Positions 48,541 to 60,886 of a stretch of DNA of 64,000 bases are shown here, piece by piece (position 1 is the stretch's first letter; every line of letters starts with the position of its first letter). The DNA lies in contig NZ_BJCL01000003.1 of NCBI RefSeq assembly GCF_005403045.1, positions 1 to 64,000 of the forward strand, in the 5' to 3' direction. A program made the position numbers and the translations under genes. This DNA comes from Pseudaquabacterium pictum. Its GTDB lineage: Bacteria; Pseudomonadota; Gammaproteobacteria; Burkholderiales; Burkholderiaceae_C. Under the pieces are notes generated by a model that did no database searches, was not told the origin of the DNA, and was given only the letters and a program-made list of their open reading frames with translations.

Positions 48541-49937
48541 GCCCGGCCTGCTTCCAGCAGCGGGCTGAAACCCTGGGCCAGCGCGGGCCGGCTGGCGGCG
48601 GGCAGCAGCCTGCCCTGCGCATCGGTCAGGCCCCGGCGCTGCAGCCAGGCCTCGAACTCGGGCGCCCGCTGCAGGCCCAGCAGCTGCCGCACGAACAGCG
48701 CATCATGGAACGAGGTGCTCTGGTAGTTCAGCATCACGTCGTCGGCCCCCGGCACGCCCATCATGAAGTTCAGCCCCGCGGTGGCCAGCAGCACCAGCAG
48801 GTTGTCCATGTCGTCGCTGTCGGCCTCGGCATGGTTGGTGTAGCAGATGTCGCAGCCCATCGGCAGGCCCAGCAGCTTGCCGCAGAAGTGGTCTTCCAGG
48901 CCGGCGCGGATGATCTGCTTGCCGTCGTACAGGTACTCGGGCCCGATGAAGCCGACCACGGTGTTGACCAGCAGCGGCCGGTAGCGCCGGGCCACCGCAT
49001 AGGCGCGGGCCTCCAGCGTCTGCTGGTCGACGCCGTGGTGGGCATTGGCCGACAGCGCGCTGCCCTGGCCGGTCTCGAAATACATCACGTTGTCACCCAG
49101 CGGGCCGCGGCGCAGCGCCAGCGCGGCGGCATGGGCCTCGTCCAGCAGCGCCAGGTTCAGGCCGAAGCTGGTGTTGGTGGCCTCGGTGCCGCCGATGCTC
49201 TGGAACACCAGGTCGACCGGCGCGCCCTGGTCCATCGCCTGCAAGGTGTTGGTGACATGGGTCAGCACGCAGCTCTGGGTGGGCACCTGGTGGGTGTGGA
49301 TCAGGCCGTCCAGCAGGCGCAGCAGGTCGACCAGGGCCGGCACGCTGTCGGCGGCGGGGTTGATGCCGATGACCGCATCACCGGCGCCGTACATCAGGCC
49401 ATCGAGGATGCTGGCGGCGATGCCGGCCGGGCTGTCGGCCGGGTGGTTGGGTTGCAGCCGCACTGCCAGGTGGCCGGGCAGGCCGATGGTGTTGCGGAAC
49501 CGTGTGACCACGTTGACCTTGCGCGCCACCGCGATCAGGTCCTGGTTGCGCATCAGCTTGCTCACCGCGGCCACCATCTCGGGCGTGAGGCCCGGCGCCA
49601 GCGCGGCCAGCACCGGTGTGCTGGCGGCGTCGCTCAGCAACCAATCCCGGAAGCCGCCGACGGTGAGGTGGGCCACCGGCGCGAAGGCCGTGGCGCTGTG
49701 GCTGTCGATGACCAGGCGGGTGACCTCGTCGGCCTCGTAGGGCACCACCGCCTCCTGCAGGAACGTGGCCAGCGGCAGATCGGCCAGGGCCAGGCGGGCG
49801 GCCACGCGCTGGGCGGCACTGTCGGCGGCCACGCCGGCCAGCTCATCGCCCGAGCGCGCAGGCGTGGCCTTGGCCAGCAGCATGGCCAGGCTGTCGAAGT
49901 GGAAGGTCTCGCTGCCGAGACGGGCGCGGTAGGACAT
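48537..49937 (-). CDS. eutB: Ethanolamine ammonia-lyase large subunit
   Basis: This 466-residue catalytic subunit is a TIM barrel that binds ethanolamine and the cobalamin radical. GDAVIGINPAADS, DLVFQSIGGTEATNTSFG, FETGQGSALSANAHHG and MGCDICYTNHAEADSDDMDNLL match EutB closely. The ATG lacks a ribosome site; CACACT on the gene strand ends seven bases before it, so an extra leaderless promoter inside the operon is possible. It lies 32 bases after phnW, which is unusual company for eutBC. Confidence 0.97.
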   Translation of the reverse strand: MSYRARLGSETFHFDSLAMLLAKATPARSGDELAGVAADSAAQRVAARLALADLPLATFLQEAVVPYEADEVTRLVIDSHSATAFAPVAHLTVGGFRDWLLSDAASTPVLAALAPGLTPEMVAAVSKLMRNQDLIAVARKVNVVTRFRNTIGLPGHLAVRLQPNHPADSPAGIAASILDGLMYGAGDAVIGINPAADSVPALVDLLRLLDGLIHTHQVPTQSCVLTHVTNTLQAMDQGAPVDLVFQSIGGTEATNTSFGLNLALLDEAHAAALALRRGPLGDNVMYFETGQGSALSANAHHGVDQQTLEARAYAVARRYRPLLVNTVVGFIGPEYLYDGKQIIRAGLEDHFCGKLLGLPMGCDICYTNHAEADSDDMDNLLVLLATAGLNFMMGVPGADDVMLNYQSTSFHDALFVRQLLGLQRAPEFEAWLQRRGLTDAQGRLLPAASRPALAQGFSPLLEAGRA

Positions 49938-49969
49938 GGACTGCAGTGTGCCGCGTGATCAGGCAGGTG

Positions 49970-51082
49970 TCAGGCCGGCGCGGTGGGAATGCCCATCTCG
50001 CGCAGCGCCTCGCCCACGGCGTTGACGGCCTGCTGCATCTCCAGGCTGCCGATGGCGCCGATGCAGCCCACGCGGAAGGTGTCCACCGTGGTCAGCTTGC
50101 CCGGGTAGAGCATGAAGCCGCGCCGCTTGGCCGCCTGGTAGAAGCGCTGGAAGTCATAGGCCGGATGCGCCGGCGCATGGAAGGTGACGATGATCGGTGC
50201 CTGGTGTTCGGCCTTCAGGAAGGGCTGGAGCCCCAGTTGGCCCATGCCCTCGATCAGCGTGGCGCAGTTGGCGGTGTAGCGCGCCAGCCGTGCGGGCTGG
50301 CCGCCTTCCTCGACGAACTGGGTGATGGCCTCGGCCAGCGCCACCACCACATGGGTGGGCGGGGTGAAGCGCCACTGGCCGGTCTTGGCCATGTACTGGT
50401 GCTGGTCGTGCAGGTCCATCGCCAGGCTCTGGCTGTTGCCGGCGCAGCCGTCCAGCACCGCCTGGCGGATGAACACGAAGCCCATGCCGGGCACGCCCTC
50501 CAGGCACTTGCCGCTGGCGGCGATCAGCGCGTCGAAGCGCACCGTGCGGGCATCGATCGGCAGCGCGGCAAAGCTGCTCATCGCGTCGACGATCAGGCCC
50601 TTGCCATGGCGTTCACACACCGCCGCCACGTCGGCCAGCGGGTTCTCGACACCGGCGCCGGTCTCGCAGTGGATCAGCACCACATGGGTGATGCTGGCAT
50701 CGGTGCGCAGTTGGTCGTCGAGCACCGCGGGCGACACCGGCGCATCCTCGGCGAAGGCCACGGTGCTGACGCGCCGGCCCATCATCTGGGTGAGCTTGCC
50801 GGCGCGCTTGCAGTAGGCGCCGTTGTCCAGCACCAGCACATGGCCGTCGCGCGGCACCACGGTGGCGACCGCCGCCTCCACGCTGAAGGTGCCGCTGCCC
50901 TGCAGGGGCACGACCACATGCGTGCCGTGGCCATGCACGATGTCCAGCAGGCGGCTGCGCACGCCGGCCGTCACTGCATTGAAGTCGGCGTCCCATGAAC
51001 CCCAGTCGTGCAGCATTGCCAGCTTGGTGCGCAGCGTGGTGGTCAGCGGGCCCGGGGTGAGCAGGATGCGGTCGCGGTCCAT
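49970..51082 (-). CDS. phnW: 2-Aminoethylphosphonate-pyruvate transaminase
   Basis: This 370-residue PLP enzyme moves the amino group of 2-aminoethylphosphonate to pyruvate, giving phosphonoacetaldehyde and alanine. [25 protein letters not shown] at the N-terminus, [28 protein letters not shown] and the PLP lysine K192 in [14 protein letters not shown] are PhnW features. The ATG at 51082 follows AGGAGA. It is transcribed with the AEP transporter upstream (22-base gap). PhnY and PhnA on the opposite operon complete the route to acetate and phosphate. Confidence 0.95.
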   Translation of the reverse strand: MDRDRILLTPGPLTTTLRTKLAMLHDWGSWDADFNAVTAGVRSRLLDIVHGHGTHVVVPLQGSGTFSVEAAVATVVPRDGHVLVLDNGAYCKRAGKLTQMMGRRVSTVAFAEDAPVSPAVLDDQLRTDASITHVVLIHCETGAGVENPLADVAAVCERHGKGLIVDAMSSFAALPIDARTVRFDALIAASGKCLEGVPGMGFVFIRQAVLDGCAGNSQSLAMDLHDQHQYMAKTGQWRFTPPTHVVVALAEAITQFVEEGGQPARLARYTANCATLIEGMGQLGLQPFLKAEHQAPIIVTFHAPAHPAYDFQRFYQAAKRRGFMLYPGKLTTVDTFRVGCIGAIGSLEMQQAVNAVGEALREMGIPTAPA

Positions 51083-51104
51083 GGTGCAGGTCTCCTTGTC
51101 TTGT

Positions 51105-52892
51105 TCAGGCACGCCATGCCTGGTTTCTTCGATCGACGGCCCAGGCCAGCGCGCTGAACGCCAGCATCGCCAGGCTGCTGGCCACGGTGATCAGCACCGC
51201 GCAGGCCGCGGCAGCGCCCATCTCGCCGGCCTCGTCCAGGTTCAGGATGGCGATGGCCGCCACCTTGGTCTCGGGCGAGTAGAGGAACACCACCGCCGAG
51301 ATGGTGGTCATCGCATTGATGAAGAAGTAGCGGGCGATGTCGATCAGCGCCGGCGTGCAGATCGGCAGCGTCACCCGCCGCAGCGTCACCCAGAACGGCA
51401 CCTTCAGGCTGGCGGACACGGCCTCGAACTCGGCGTCCAGCGCCTTCAGCGCCGTCACCGCCGTCAGGTGGCCGGTGGTGTAGAAGTGGGCGATGGTGCA
51501 GATGGTGAGCAGCGCCATCGTGTGGTACAGCCCGCCCAGCGGGTTGCCCGGCGCGTTGAAGAAGAAGATGCAGCCCAGGCCCAGCACCAGGCCGGGCACG
51601 GCCATCGGCAGCATGGCCAGCAGGCGCACGGCGCTGCGCAGGCCGCCGGCGCCTTGCGTCTTCTCCAGCAGGTAGGCGCCGGCAAACACCAGCGCGGTGC
51701 CGAACACGGCGGTACCGGCGGCCATGGTCAGGCTGTTGACGAAGGCCGTGCCCACCTCGGCATCCACCAGCCCCAGGGTGTAGTGGTTCAGCGTGGGCGC
51801 CAGGTTGTAGGGCCAGAAGCTGGCGAACGAGGCGAACACCGCCATGCCCATCATCGCCAGCACCAGCGCGGCGATGAGTGCGCAGTAGACGGTGGCCAGG
51901 CCGTCGCGCCAGGCCTTCGGGCGTGGTCGGTAGGGCACGGCGCGGGCGGTGAGCAGCGCAGTCTGACGCCCGGCCACCCAGCGGTCGACCGCAAAGGTGA
52001 ACACCGCTGGCGCCAGCAGCAGCAGCGCCACCACCGCGCCCTTCTGAAAATCCTGCTGCCCGATCACCAGCTTGAACACATCGGTGGCCAGCACATTGAA
52101 GTTGCCGCCGATCACCTTGGGGATGCCGAAGTCGGTGATCACCAGGGTGAAGCTGACCAGCGCCGCCGAGATCAGCCCGTACTTGGCGCCCGGCAGGGTG
52201 ATGGTGAAGAAGCGCCGCCAGGGCCGGGTGCCCATGGCGGCGGCGGCCTCGTAGAGCCGGCCGTCGGCCGCGCCCAGCGCGGTGATCAGGATCATCAGCG
52301 CATGCGGAAACACCGCGAAGCACTCGGCCACCACGATGCCCGGCGCGCCGTAGATCTGGTCGATGCCCAGGCGCTGCATCGTCCCCTTGAGCACGCCCTG
52401 GTTGCCGAACCAGTAGATCAGCGAGATGGCCGACAGCAGGCTGGGCGCCAGCAGCGGCAGCAGGGTGATGCCGCGGAACAGCGGCTTGAAGCGCATGCGG
52501 CTGCGCTGCAGCGCATAGGCGAAACCGAAGGCCAGCGGGATGACGATGACCGTGACCAGGGCCGACACCCACAGGCTGTTGGTCAGCGAATCCAGCAGCG
52601 ACGGCGTGCGGGCATAGGCGATGAAGTTGGCCAGGCCGACGAAGCGGCCGCTGGCGTCTTCCAGTGCCTGCTTCAGGATGGCCAGCAGCGGCGCGGCCAG
52701 GAAGGCGAGCAGCAGCACCAGAACCAGGGCCAGCCCGGCATGCGCCACGCGCAACCTGGGATCGACCTGCTGGCGGCATGTCGGCCCCTCGGCTGCCGGG
52801 TACGGCAGCCGATCCCCCGAGGGGATGGCGGGCCGGCTTGGGAGCGGCCCGGCGCTCGGCCCGCCCGCTGCGTCGGGCGCGGTGCTGTTCAA
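51105..52892 (-). CDS. phnU: 2-Aminoethylphosphonate ABC transporter, fused permease
   Basis: This 595-residue protein joins two binding-protein-dependent permease domains, about twelve helices. The first half has [28 protein letters not shown] and the second [29 protein letters not shown], each followed by an EAA-type loop. Fused permeases of this kind form the PhnS2-T2-U2 AEP transporter of Burkholderiales, distinct from the Salmonella PhnSTUV. The start overlaps phnT by ATGA. Residues of about 10-40 are encoded within a palindromic repeat, so this cytoplasmic extension may be an insertion or the real start may be further in. Confidence 0.88.
   Translation of the reverse strand: MNSTAPDAAGGPSAGPLPSRPAIPSGDRLPYPAAEGPTCRQQVDPRLRVAHAGLALVLVLLLAFLAAPLLAILKQALEDASGRFVGLANFIAYARTPSLLDSLTNSLWVSALVTVIVIPLAFGFAYALQRSRMRFKPLFRGITLLPLLAPSLLSAISLIYWFGNQGVLKGTMQRLGIDQIYGAPGIVVAECFAVFPHALMILITALGAADGRLYEAAAAMGTRPWRRFFTITLPGAKYGLISAALVSFTLVITDFGIPKVIGGNFNVLATDVFKLVIGQQDFQKGAVVALLLLAPAVFTFAVDRWVAGRQTALLTARAVPYRPRPKAWRDGLATVYCALIAALVLAMMGMAVFASFASFWPYNLAPTLNHYTLGLVDAEVGTAFVNSLTMAAGTAVFGTALVFAGAYLLEKTQGAGGLRSAVRLLAMLPMAVPGLVLGLGCIFFFNAPGNPLGGLYHTMALLTICTIAHFYTTGHLTAVTALKALDAEFEAVSASLKVPFWVTLRRVTLPICTPALIDIARYFFINAMTTISAVVFLYSPETKVAAIAILNLDEAGEMGAAAACAVLITVASSLAMLAFSALAWAVDRRNQAWRA
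52789..52865. repeat. Palindromic repeat inside the 5' end of the AEP permease gene
   Basis: TCGGCTGCCG-GGTA-CGGCAGCCGA is a perfect 10-bp hairpin (52789-52812). It is followed by CCCCCGAGGGG and a second inverted pair GGCGGGCC/GGCCCGCC (52827-52834 with 52858-52865). The style matches intergenic repeats of this bacterial group, but here it is read through in frame as part of the permease N-terminus without a stop. Confidence 0.6.
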
Positions 52893-53953
52893 GCAAACAC
52901 CCGCAGCCGCTCGGGCAGCAGCTTCAGCGGCAGGGTGGAGCCCACCGCCAGCGCCTGCTCCGACAGGAAGTTCAGCGACAGCACCACCTGCAGTGGATGG
53001 CTGCCCAGCGCATCGGCCTGCACCGTCACCAGGCAGTAGGCGCCGAGGAATTCGATGGCCTGGATCTGTGCGCTGAACACATGCGGCTCGCCGGGCGTGA
53101 TGGGCCGGGCCAGCACATCCTCGGGCCGCAGGTAGACGGTGACTTCGCGGCCCGCGGTGCCGGCCAGCATGCCGGGCACGGTGTGCCGGCCGATCTGCAG
53201 CGCACCGCCATCGCCCACCCGCGCCGGCAACGCATTGATCCGGCCGACGAAATCGGCCACGAAGGCGCTGGCCGGCTCGCGGTAGACCTGCAGCGGCGTG
53301 CCCACCTGCTCGATCACGCCGTGGTTCATCACCACGATGCGGTCGGCCACGCTCAGCGCCTCCTCTTGGTCGTGGGTGACCATGATGGTGGTCACGCCGA
53401 GCTGGCGCTGCAGGCGCTTGATCTCCTGGCGCAGCTGCACCCGCACGATGGCGTCCAGTGCCGACAGCGGCTCGTCCAGCAGCAGCAGCCCCGGTGACGT
53501 GGCCAGCGCCCGCGCCAGCGCAATGCGCTGCTGCTGCCCGCCTGAGAGCTGGGCCGGGTACTTGCCCTCGCTGCCCGGCAGGCCCACCAGGGCCACCAAC
53601 TCGCTGACCCGGGCGCGGATCTGGGCCTTGGGTGCCTTGCGGTTGACCAGGCCGTAGGCCACGTTGTCGGCCACGCTGAGGTTGGGGAACAGCGCGTAGG
53701 ACTGGAACACGATGCCGTAGTCGCGCTGGGCCGGCGGCAGGGTGGACACATCGCGCCCGCCCTGGCGGATGCGGCCCGCCGTCTGCCCTTCCAGCCCCGC
53801 GATGATGCGCAGCAGCGTGGTCTTGCCGCAGCCCGACGGCCCCAGGAAGCAGATGAACTCGCCCTGGGGGATCTGCAGATCGATGCCCTTCAGCGCCTGG
53901 AAACTGCCGAACGCCTTGGTGATGCCGTCGAGCTGCAGATAGGGAGCGTCCAT
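52889..53953 (-). CDS. phnT: 2-Aminoethylphosphonate ABC transporter ATP-binding protein
   Basis: This 354-residue ABC ATPase of the putrescine/iron-uptake type has Walker A GPSGCGKTT, Q-loop VFQSYALFPNLSVADNVAYGL, signature LSGGQQQRIALARAL and Walker B LLLDEPLSALD. A C-terminal TOBE region runs from about residue 250. It is placed in the AEP family by its position between the AEP-binding protein and the fused permease. It is 15 bases after phnS and overlaps phnU by four. Confidence 0.9.
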   Translation of the reverse strand: MDAPYLQLDGITKAFGSFQALKGIDLQIPQGEFICFLGPSGCGKTTLLRIIAGLEGQTAGRIRQGGRDVSTLPPAQRDYGIVFQSYALFPNLSVADNVAYGLVNRKAPKAQIRARVSELVALVGLPGSEGKYPAQLSGGQQQRIALARALATSPGLLLLDEPLSALDAIVRVQLRQEIKRLQRQLGVTTIMVTHDQEEALSVADRIVVMNHGVIEQVGTPLQVYREPASAFVADFVGRINALPARVGDGGALQIGRHTVPGMLAGTAGREVTVYLRPEDVLARPITPGEPHVFSAQIQAIEFLGAYCLVTVQADALGSHPLQVVLSLNFLSEQALAVGSTLPLKLLPERLRVFA

Positions 53954-53968
53954 GTCAGGCGCGGCAGC

Positions 53969-55009
53969 TCACTTCTTGGGTTCGCTCTTCGCGTTGTAGC
54001 GCTTGGTCCACTCGGCCAGCACCCGCTCGCGGTTCTCGGCGGCCACGTAGAAGTCCATCTTCACCAGGCGCGATTCATAGTCCTTGGGCACGTTGGCCAG
54101 CGGCGCGGCCACGCCGGGCTGGGCGGTGATGGCGAAGTTCTTGCCGTACAGCAGCATCGCGTCCTTGCTGCTGGCCCAGTCGGCCAGCTTCCTCGCGGCG
54201 TCGAGCTTCTTGGTGCCCTTGTGGATGGCGAAGGCCTCCAGGTCCCAGCCCAGGCCTTCCTTCGGGAACACCAGATCGATCGGCGCGCCCTTGGCCTTGT
54301 TGGCATTGGCGCGGTACTCGAAGCTGATGCCCACCACGTACTCGCCGGCGGCCGCCATGTTGCAGGGCTTGCTGCCGCTGTGGGTGTACTGGCCGATGTT
54401 CTCGTGCAGCCCGTCCATGTACTTCCAGCCACCGCCCTTGCCGTTGTCGTCGCCAAACAGCGTCAGCCAGGCGGTCACGTCGAAGTAGCCGGTGCCCGAG
54501 CTGGCCGGGTTGGGCATCACGATCTGGCCCTTGTAGGCGGGCTTGAGCAGGTCCTTCCAGGTCTCTGGCTTGGGGATGTTCTTCTTGGCCGCTTCCACCG
54601 TGTTGAAGCAGATGGTGGCGCCCCACACGTCCATGCCGAACCAGGCCGGCGGGTTCTTCTTGTCGCGGTACTGCGACATGATGGCGTCCAGGTTGATCGG
54701 CTTGTAGGGCTCGAGCATGCTGTTCTTGTCCAGCAGCGCCAGGCTGCTGGCGGCCACGCCCATCACCGCATCGGCCTGCGGGTTGGCCTTCTCGGCCAGC
54801 AGCTTGGCGGTGATGACGCCGGTGCTGTCGCGCACCCACTTGATGTCGATGTCGGGGTGGACCTTGTTGAAGCCTTCCTGGTAGGCCTTGAGCTGGTCGG
54901 TCTCCAGCGCGGTGTAGACCAGCAGCTGGGTCTTCTGCGCCAGGGCAGGGGCGGCCAGGACGGCCAGCAGGGCAGCACTGGCAAGGGCGAGGCGACGCGG
55001 CAGGGGCAT
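53969..55009 (-). CDS. phnS: 2-Aminoethylphosphonate-binding periplasmic protein
   Basis: This 346-residue solute receptor has a signal peptide (about residues 1-24, LAVLAAPALA) and mature sequence QKTQLLVYTALETDQLKAYQEGFNKVHPDI. Blocks such as WFGMDVWGATICFNT and VMPNPASSGTGYFDV are as in the PhnS2 family. It captures AEP for the PhnT-PhnU transporter. The ATG at 55009 precedes the signal peptide; an upstream extension of 26 codons lacks export character. It is the first gene of the leftward phosphonate operon. Confidence 0.92.
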   Translation of the reverse strand: MPLPRRLALASAALLAVLAAPALAQKTQLLVYTALETDQLKAYQEGFNKVHPDIDIKWVRDSTGVITAKLLAEKANPQADAVMGVAASSLALLDKNSMLEPYKPINLDAIMSQYRDKKNPPAWFGMDVWGATICFNTVEAAKKNIPKPETWKDLLKPAYKGQIVMPNPASSGTGYFDVTAWLTLFGDDNGKGGGWKYMDGLHENIGQYTHSGSKPCNMAAAGEYVVGISFEYRANANKAKGAPIDLVFPKEGLGWDLEAFAIHKGTKKLDAARKLADWASSKDAMLLYGKNFAITAQPGVAAPLANVPKDYESRLVKMDFYVAAENRERVLAEWTKRYNAKSEPKK

Positions 55010-55105
55010 GGATGGTTCTCCAGTGGTCAGGGGGAAGGACACAAACCGCTGAGCTTGTGCCGGCCAGCGTGACACCACGATGACCACGCCGCCCGCGCTG
55101 ATTCA

Positions 55106-55134
55106 TCTTGACTCGGTCGGTGATGTGGTGTCAA
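55106..55134 (-). promoter_or_regulatory. Putative promoter of the leftward phnS operon
   Basis: On the minus strand a perfect TTGACA (-35, plus-strand TGTCAA at 55129-55134) is followed 17-18 bases later by a weak -10 (TCAAGA or CAAGAT). It lies ten bases from the regulator palindrome. Confidence 0.4.
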
Positions 55135-55144
55135 TGTCTTTCGT

Positions 55145-55160
55145 AGATTGTTGACAATCT
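55145..55160. promoter_or_regulatory. Operator-like palindrome in the divergent phosphonate promoter region
   Basis: AGATTGT-TG-ACAATCT is a perfect 7-bp inverted repeat with a two-base centre. FCD-type GntR regulators usually bind short palindromes of the TTGT..ACAA kind. It overlaps the -35 of the regulator gene and lies just upstream of the leftward promoter, so one bound dimer could control both operons. Confidence 0.6.
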
Positions 55161-55179
55161 GCAGTCTGGCGCGTCCAAT
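55151..55179 (+). promoter_or_regulatory. Putative promoter of the rightward phosphonate operon
   Basis: A perfect TTGACA (55151-55156), a 17-base spacer, then TCCAAT (55174-55179). The expected start of transcription falls at the regulator's ATG, which would make the mRNA leaderless. The -35 overlaps the palindrome. Confidence 0.5.
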
Positions 55180-55186
55180 GTGGGGC

Positions 55187-58653
<3,467 letters not shown>

Positions 58654-58660
58654 GAGGCCA

Positions 58661-60331
58661 GTGACCCATCTGCTGAACCTGCTTGCCGCGATTGCCCTGC
58701 TGGTGTGGGGCACGCACATCGTGCGCACCGGCATGCTGCGGGTGTTCGGCGAGAACCTGCGCGGTGTGCTGGCCAAGAGCTTCGGCAGCCGGCCGGCGGC
58801 GCTGCTGGCGGGCCTGGGGGTCACCAGCCTGGTGCAGAGTGCCACCGCCACCTGCCTGATCGTCGCCAGCTTCGTCGGCAAGGGCCTGGTGCCCACCGCG
58901 GCGGCGCTGGCGGTGATGCTGGGCGCCGATGTGGGCACCGCACTGATGGCGGTGGTGTTCTCGTTCGATCTGAGCTGGCTGTCGCCGCTGCTGATCTTCG
59001 TCGGCGTGGTGATGTTCATTGCCCGGCAGGCCAGCGGCGCCGGCCGTGTGGGCCGGGTGCTGATCGGCCTGGGCCTGATCACACTGGCGCTGCAGCTGAT
59101 CGTGGCCGCCACCCGGCCGATGACCGAGAGCCCGGCGGTGCGCGCCCTGCTGGCCGCGCTGCCCAACGAGGTGCTGCTGGACATCGTCGTCGGCGCGGTG
59201 CTCACCGTGCTGTCGTACTCCAGCCTGGCCATCGTGCTGCTGACGGCCACGCTGGCCTCGCAGGGCCTGCTGCCCACCCAGGCGGCGCTGGGCCTGGTGA
59301 TCGGCGCCAACCTGGGCAGCGGCCTGCTGGCCATCATCGCCACCAGTGGCGACAGCCCGCAGGTGCGCCGCCTGCCGCTGGGCAACCTGCTGTTCAAGAC
59401 CATGGGCGCGGTGGTGGCGGTGCCGCTGCTGGGCCAGGTCCATGTGGGGCTGCAGCAGTTCGTGCCCACGGTGGCCGAGCAGGTGGTGGTATTCCACCTG
59501 GGCTTCAACCTGTGCCTGGCGGTTCTGTTCATCGGCCTGACGGGTGTGGTGGCCCGGGTGGTCGAGCGCTGGCTGCCCACGCCGGCCCATGGCGCCGGCG
59601 GCCACCGCACCAGCCACCTGGATCCGGTGGCCCTGGCCACACCCAGCCTGGCCATCAGCTGCGCCGCGCGCGAAGCGCTGCACCAGGCCGATGTGGTGGA
59701 GACCATGCTGCGCGGCGTGCTGCCGGTGCTGCGCGACAACGACCTGGTGCTGGCCGAGCGCCTGCGCCAGATGGACGACACGGTCGACCAGCTCTACAGC
59801 GCCATCAAGTTCTACCTGACGCAGATCTCGCGCGAGGCGCTCAGCGAGCGCGAGAGCCGGCGCTGGACCGACATCGTCAGCTTCACCATCAACATGGAGC
59901 AGATCGGCGACTGCACCGAGCGGGTGCTGATCGACATCGAGGACAAGAAGATCCGCAAGCAGCGCAGCTTCAGCGAGGCCGGCATGGCCGAGGTGGTGCA
60001 CCTGCATGAGCGGCTGCTCAGCAACCTGCGCCTGGGCATGAGCGTGTTCCTCGACGGCCATGTGCGCGATGCGCAGAAGCTGCTGGAGGAGAAGGCCCGC
60101 TTCCGCGACCTGGAGCATGAGTACGCGGCCAACCACATCGCCCGGCTGCAGGACAACACCGCGCAGAGCATCGAGACCAGCTCGCTGCACCTGGACCTGC
60201 TGTCGGAGCTGAAGCGCATCAACAGCCACATCTGCTCCATCGCCTACCCGATCCTGGAGAGCAAGGGCGCGCTGTCGGCCACCCGGCTGCGCGCGTCGCA
60301 GCTGGCCGACCTGGACGACATCCAACCCTGA
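58661..60331 (+). CDS. Na/Pi cotransporter family protein with PhoU-like tail
   Basis: This 556-residue protein of the NptA/YjbB group has two repeated membrane halves, each with the conserved Q-S-A/S motif (SLVQSATATCLIVASF and the GANLGSGLLAI region), over residues 1-310. A helical PhoU-like domain occupies about 335-540 (INMEQIGDCTERVLIDIEDKK). E. coli YjbB of this family exports phosphate when internal levels are high. In this operon it could expel phosphate released from phosphonates. It starts with GTG after TAGGAGG, seven bases behind phnY. Confidence 0.9.
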   Translation: MTHLLNLLAAIALLVWGTHIVRTGMLRVFGENLRGVLAKSFGSRPAALLAGLGVTSLVQSATATCLIVASFVGKGLVPTAAALAVMLGADVGTALMAVVFSFDLSWLSPLLIFVGVVMFIARQASGAGRVGRVLIGLGLITLALQLIVAATRPMTESPAVRALLAALPNEVLLDIVVGAVLTVLSYSSLAIVLLTATLASQGLLPTQAALGLVIGANLGSGLLAIIATSGDSPQVRRLPLGNLLFKTMGAVVAVPLLGQVHVGLQQFVPTVAEQVVVFHLGFNLCLAVLFIGLTGVVARVVERWLPTPAHGAGGHRTSHLDPVALATPSLAISCAAREALHQADVVETMLRGVLPVLRDNDLVLAERLRQMDDTVDQLYSAIKFYLTQISREALSERESRRWTDIVSFTINMEQIGDCTERVLIDIEDKKIRKQRSFSEAGMAEVVHLHERLLSNLRLGMSVFLDGHVRDAQKLLEEKARFRDLEHEYAANHIARLQDNTAQSIETSSLHLDLLSELKRINSHICSIAYPILESKGALSATRLRASQLADLDDIQP

Positions 60332-60340
60332 ACCATCGCC

Positions 60341-60886
60341 ATGCTGCGCATCGACGACATCGAAGCCCTGTTCCTGAACCGGGGCCATGAACAGTACAGC
60401 GGCGAGCCCGTCACCCAGCGGCAGCATGCGCTGCAGTCGGCCACGCTGGCCGAGGCCGACGGCGCCGACGACGAACTGGTGACCGCCGCGCTGCTGCACG
60501 ACCTGGGCCACCTGGTGCAGGACCTGGGTGAAACGCCGACGCTGCGCGGCGTCGACGACCTGCACCAGTTCATCGCCCTCCCGTTCCTGCGTGGTCTGTT
60601 CAGCGACCGGGTGCTGGGCGCCGTGCAGGGCCATGTGGATGCCAAGCGCTGGTTGTGTGCCAAGCGGCCAGGCTACCTGGAAACCCTGTCGGCCGATTCC
60701 CAGCGCAGCCTGGTGCTGCAGGGCGGGGTGTTCGATGCGGCGCAGGCGGCGGCCTTCATCGCGAAGCCCGGTGCCGACGAGGCGGTGCGCCTGCGCCTGT
60801 GGGACGACCAGGCCAAGAGTGCGACCATGGTGACGCCGCCGCTGGCGCACTTCATCCAGCGCGCGCGGCGCTGCGCGCTGGCTTGA
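60341..60886 (+). CDS. HD-domain mixed-valent diiron oxygenase of the PhnZ/TmpB type
   Basis: This 181-residue HD protein belongs to the phosphonate-operon HD family. In PhnZ a mixed-valent diiron centre splits 2-amino-1-hydroxyethylphosphonate to glycine and phosphate with O2; in TmpB the trimethylated analogue gives glycine betaine. Key residues align: Y19 and E22 (QYSGEPVTQ), H29, H53-D54 (LLHDLGH), H75, H98, K102 (GHVDAKRW) and D155 or D156. The usual partner, an alpha-ketoglutarate hydroxylase (PhnY*/TmpA), is not seen in the window. It lies nine bases after the Na/Pi gene and overlaps the DMT gene by four. Confidence 0.88.
   Translation: MLRIDDIEALFLNRGHEQYSGEPVTQRQHALQSATLAEADGADDELVTAALLHDLGHLVQDLGETPTLRGVDDLHQFIALPFLRGLFSDRVLGAVQGHVDAKRWLCAKRPGYLETLSADSQRSLVLQGGVFDAAQAAAFIAKPGADEAVRLRLWDDQAKSATMVTPPLAHFIQRARRCALA

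Noticed and set aside
52889-52892. Possible frameshift or pseudogene at the AEP permease start because of the repeat
   Set aside because: The frame is intact from the ATGA overlap through both permease domains; no stop or shift is seen.
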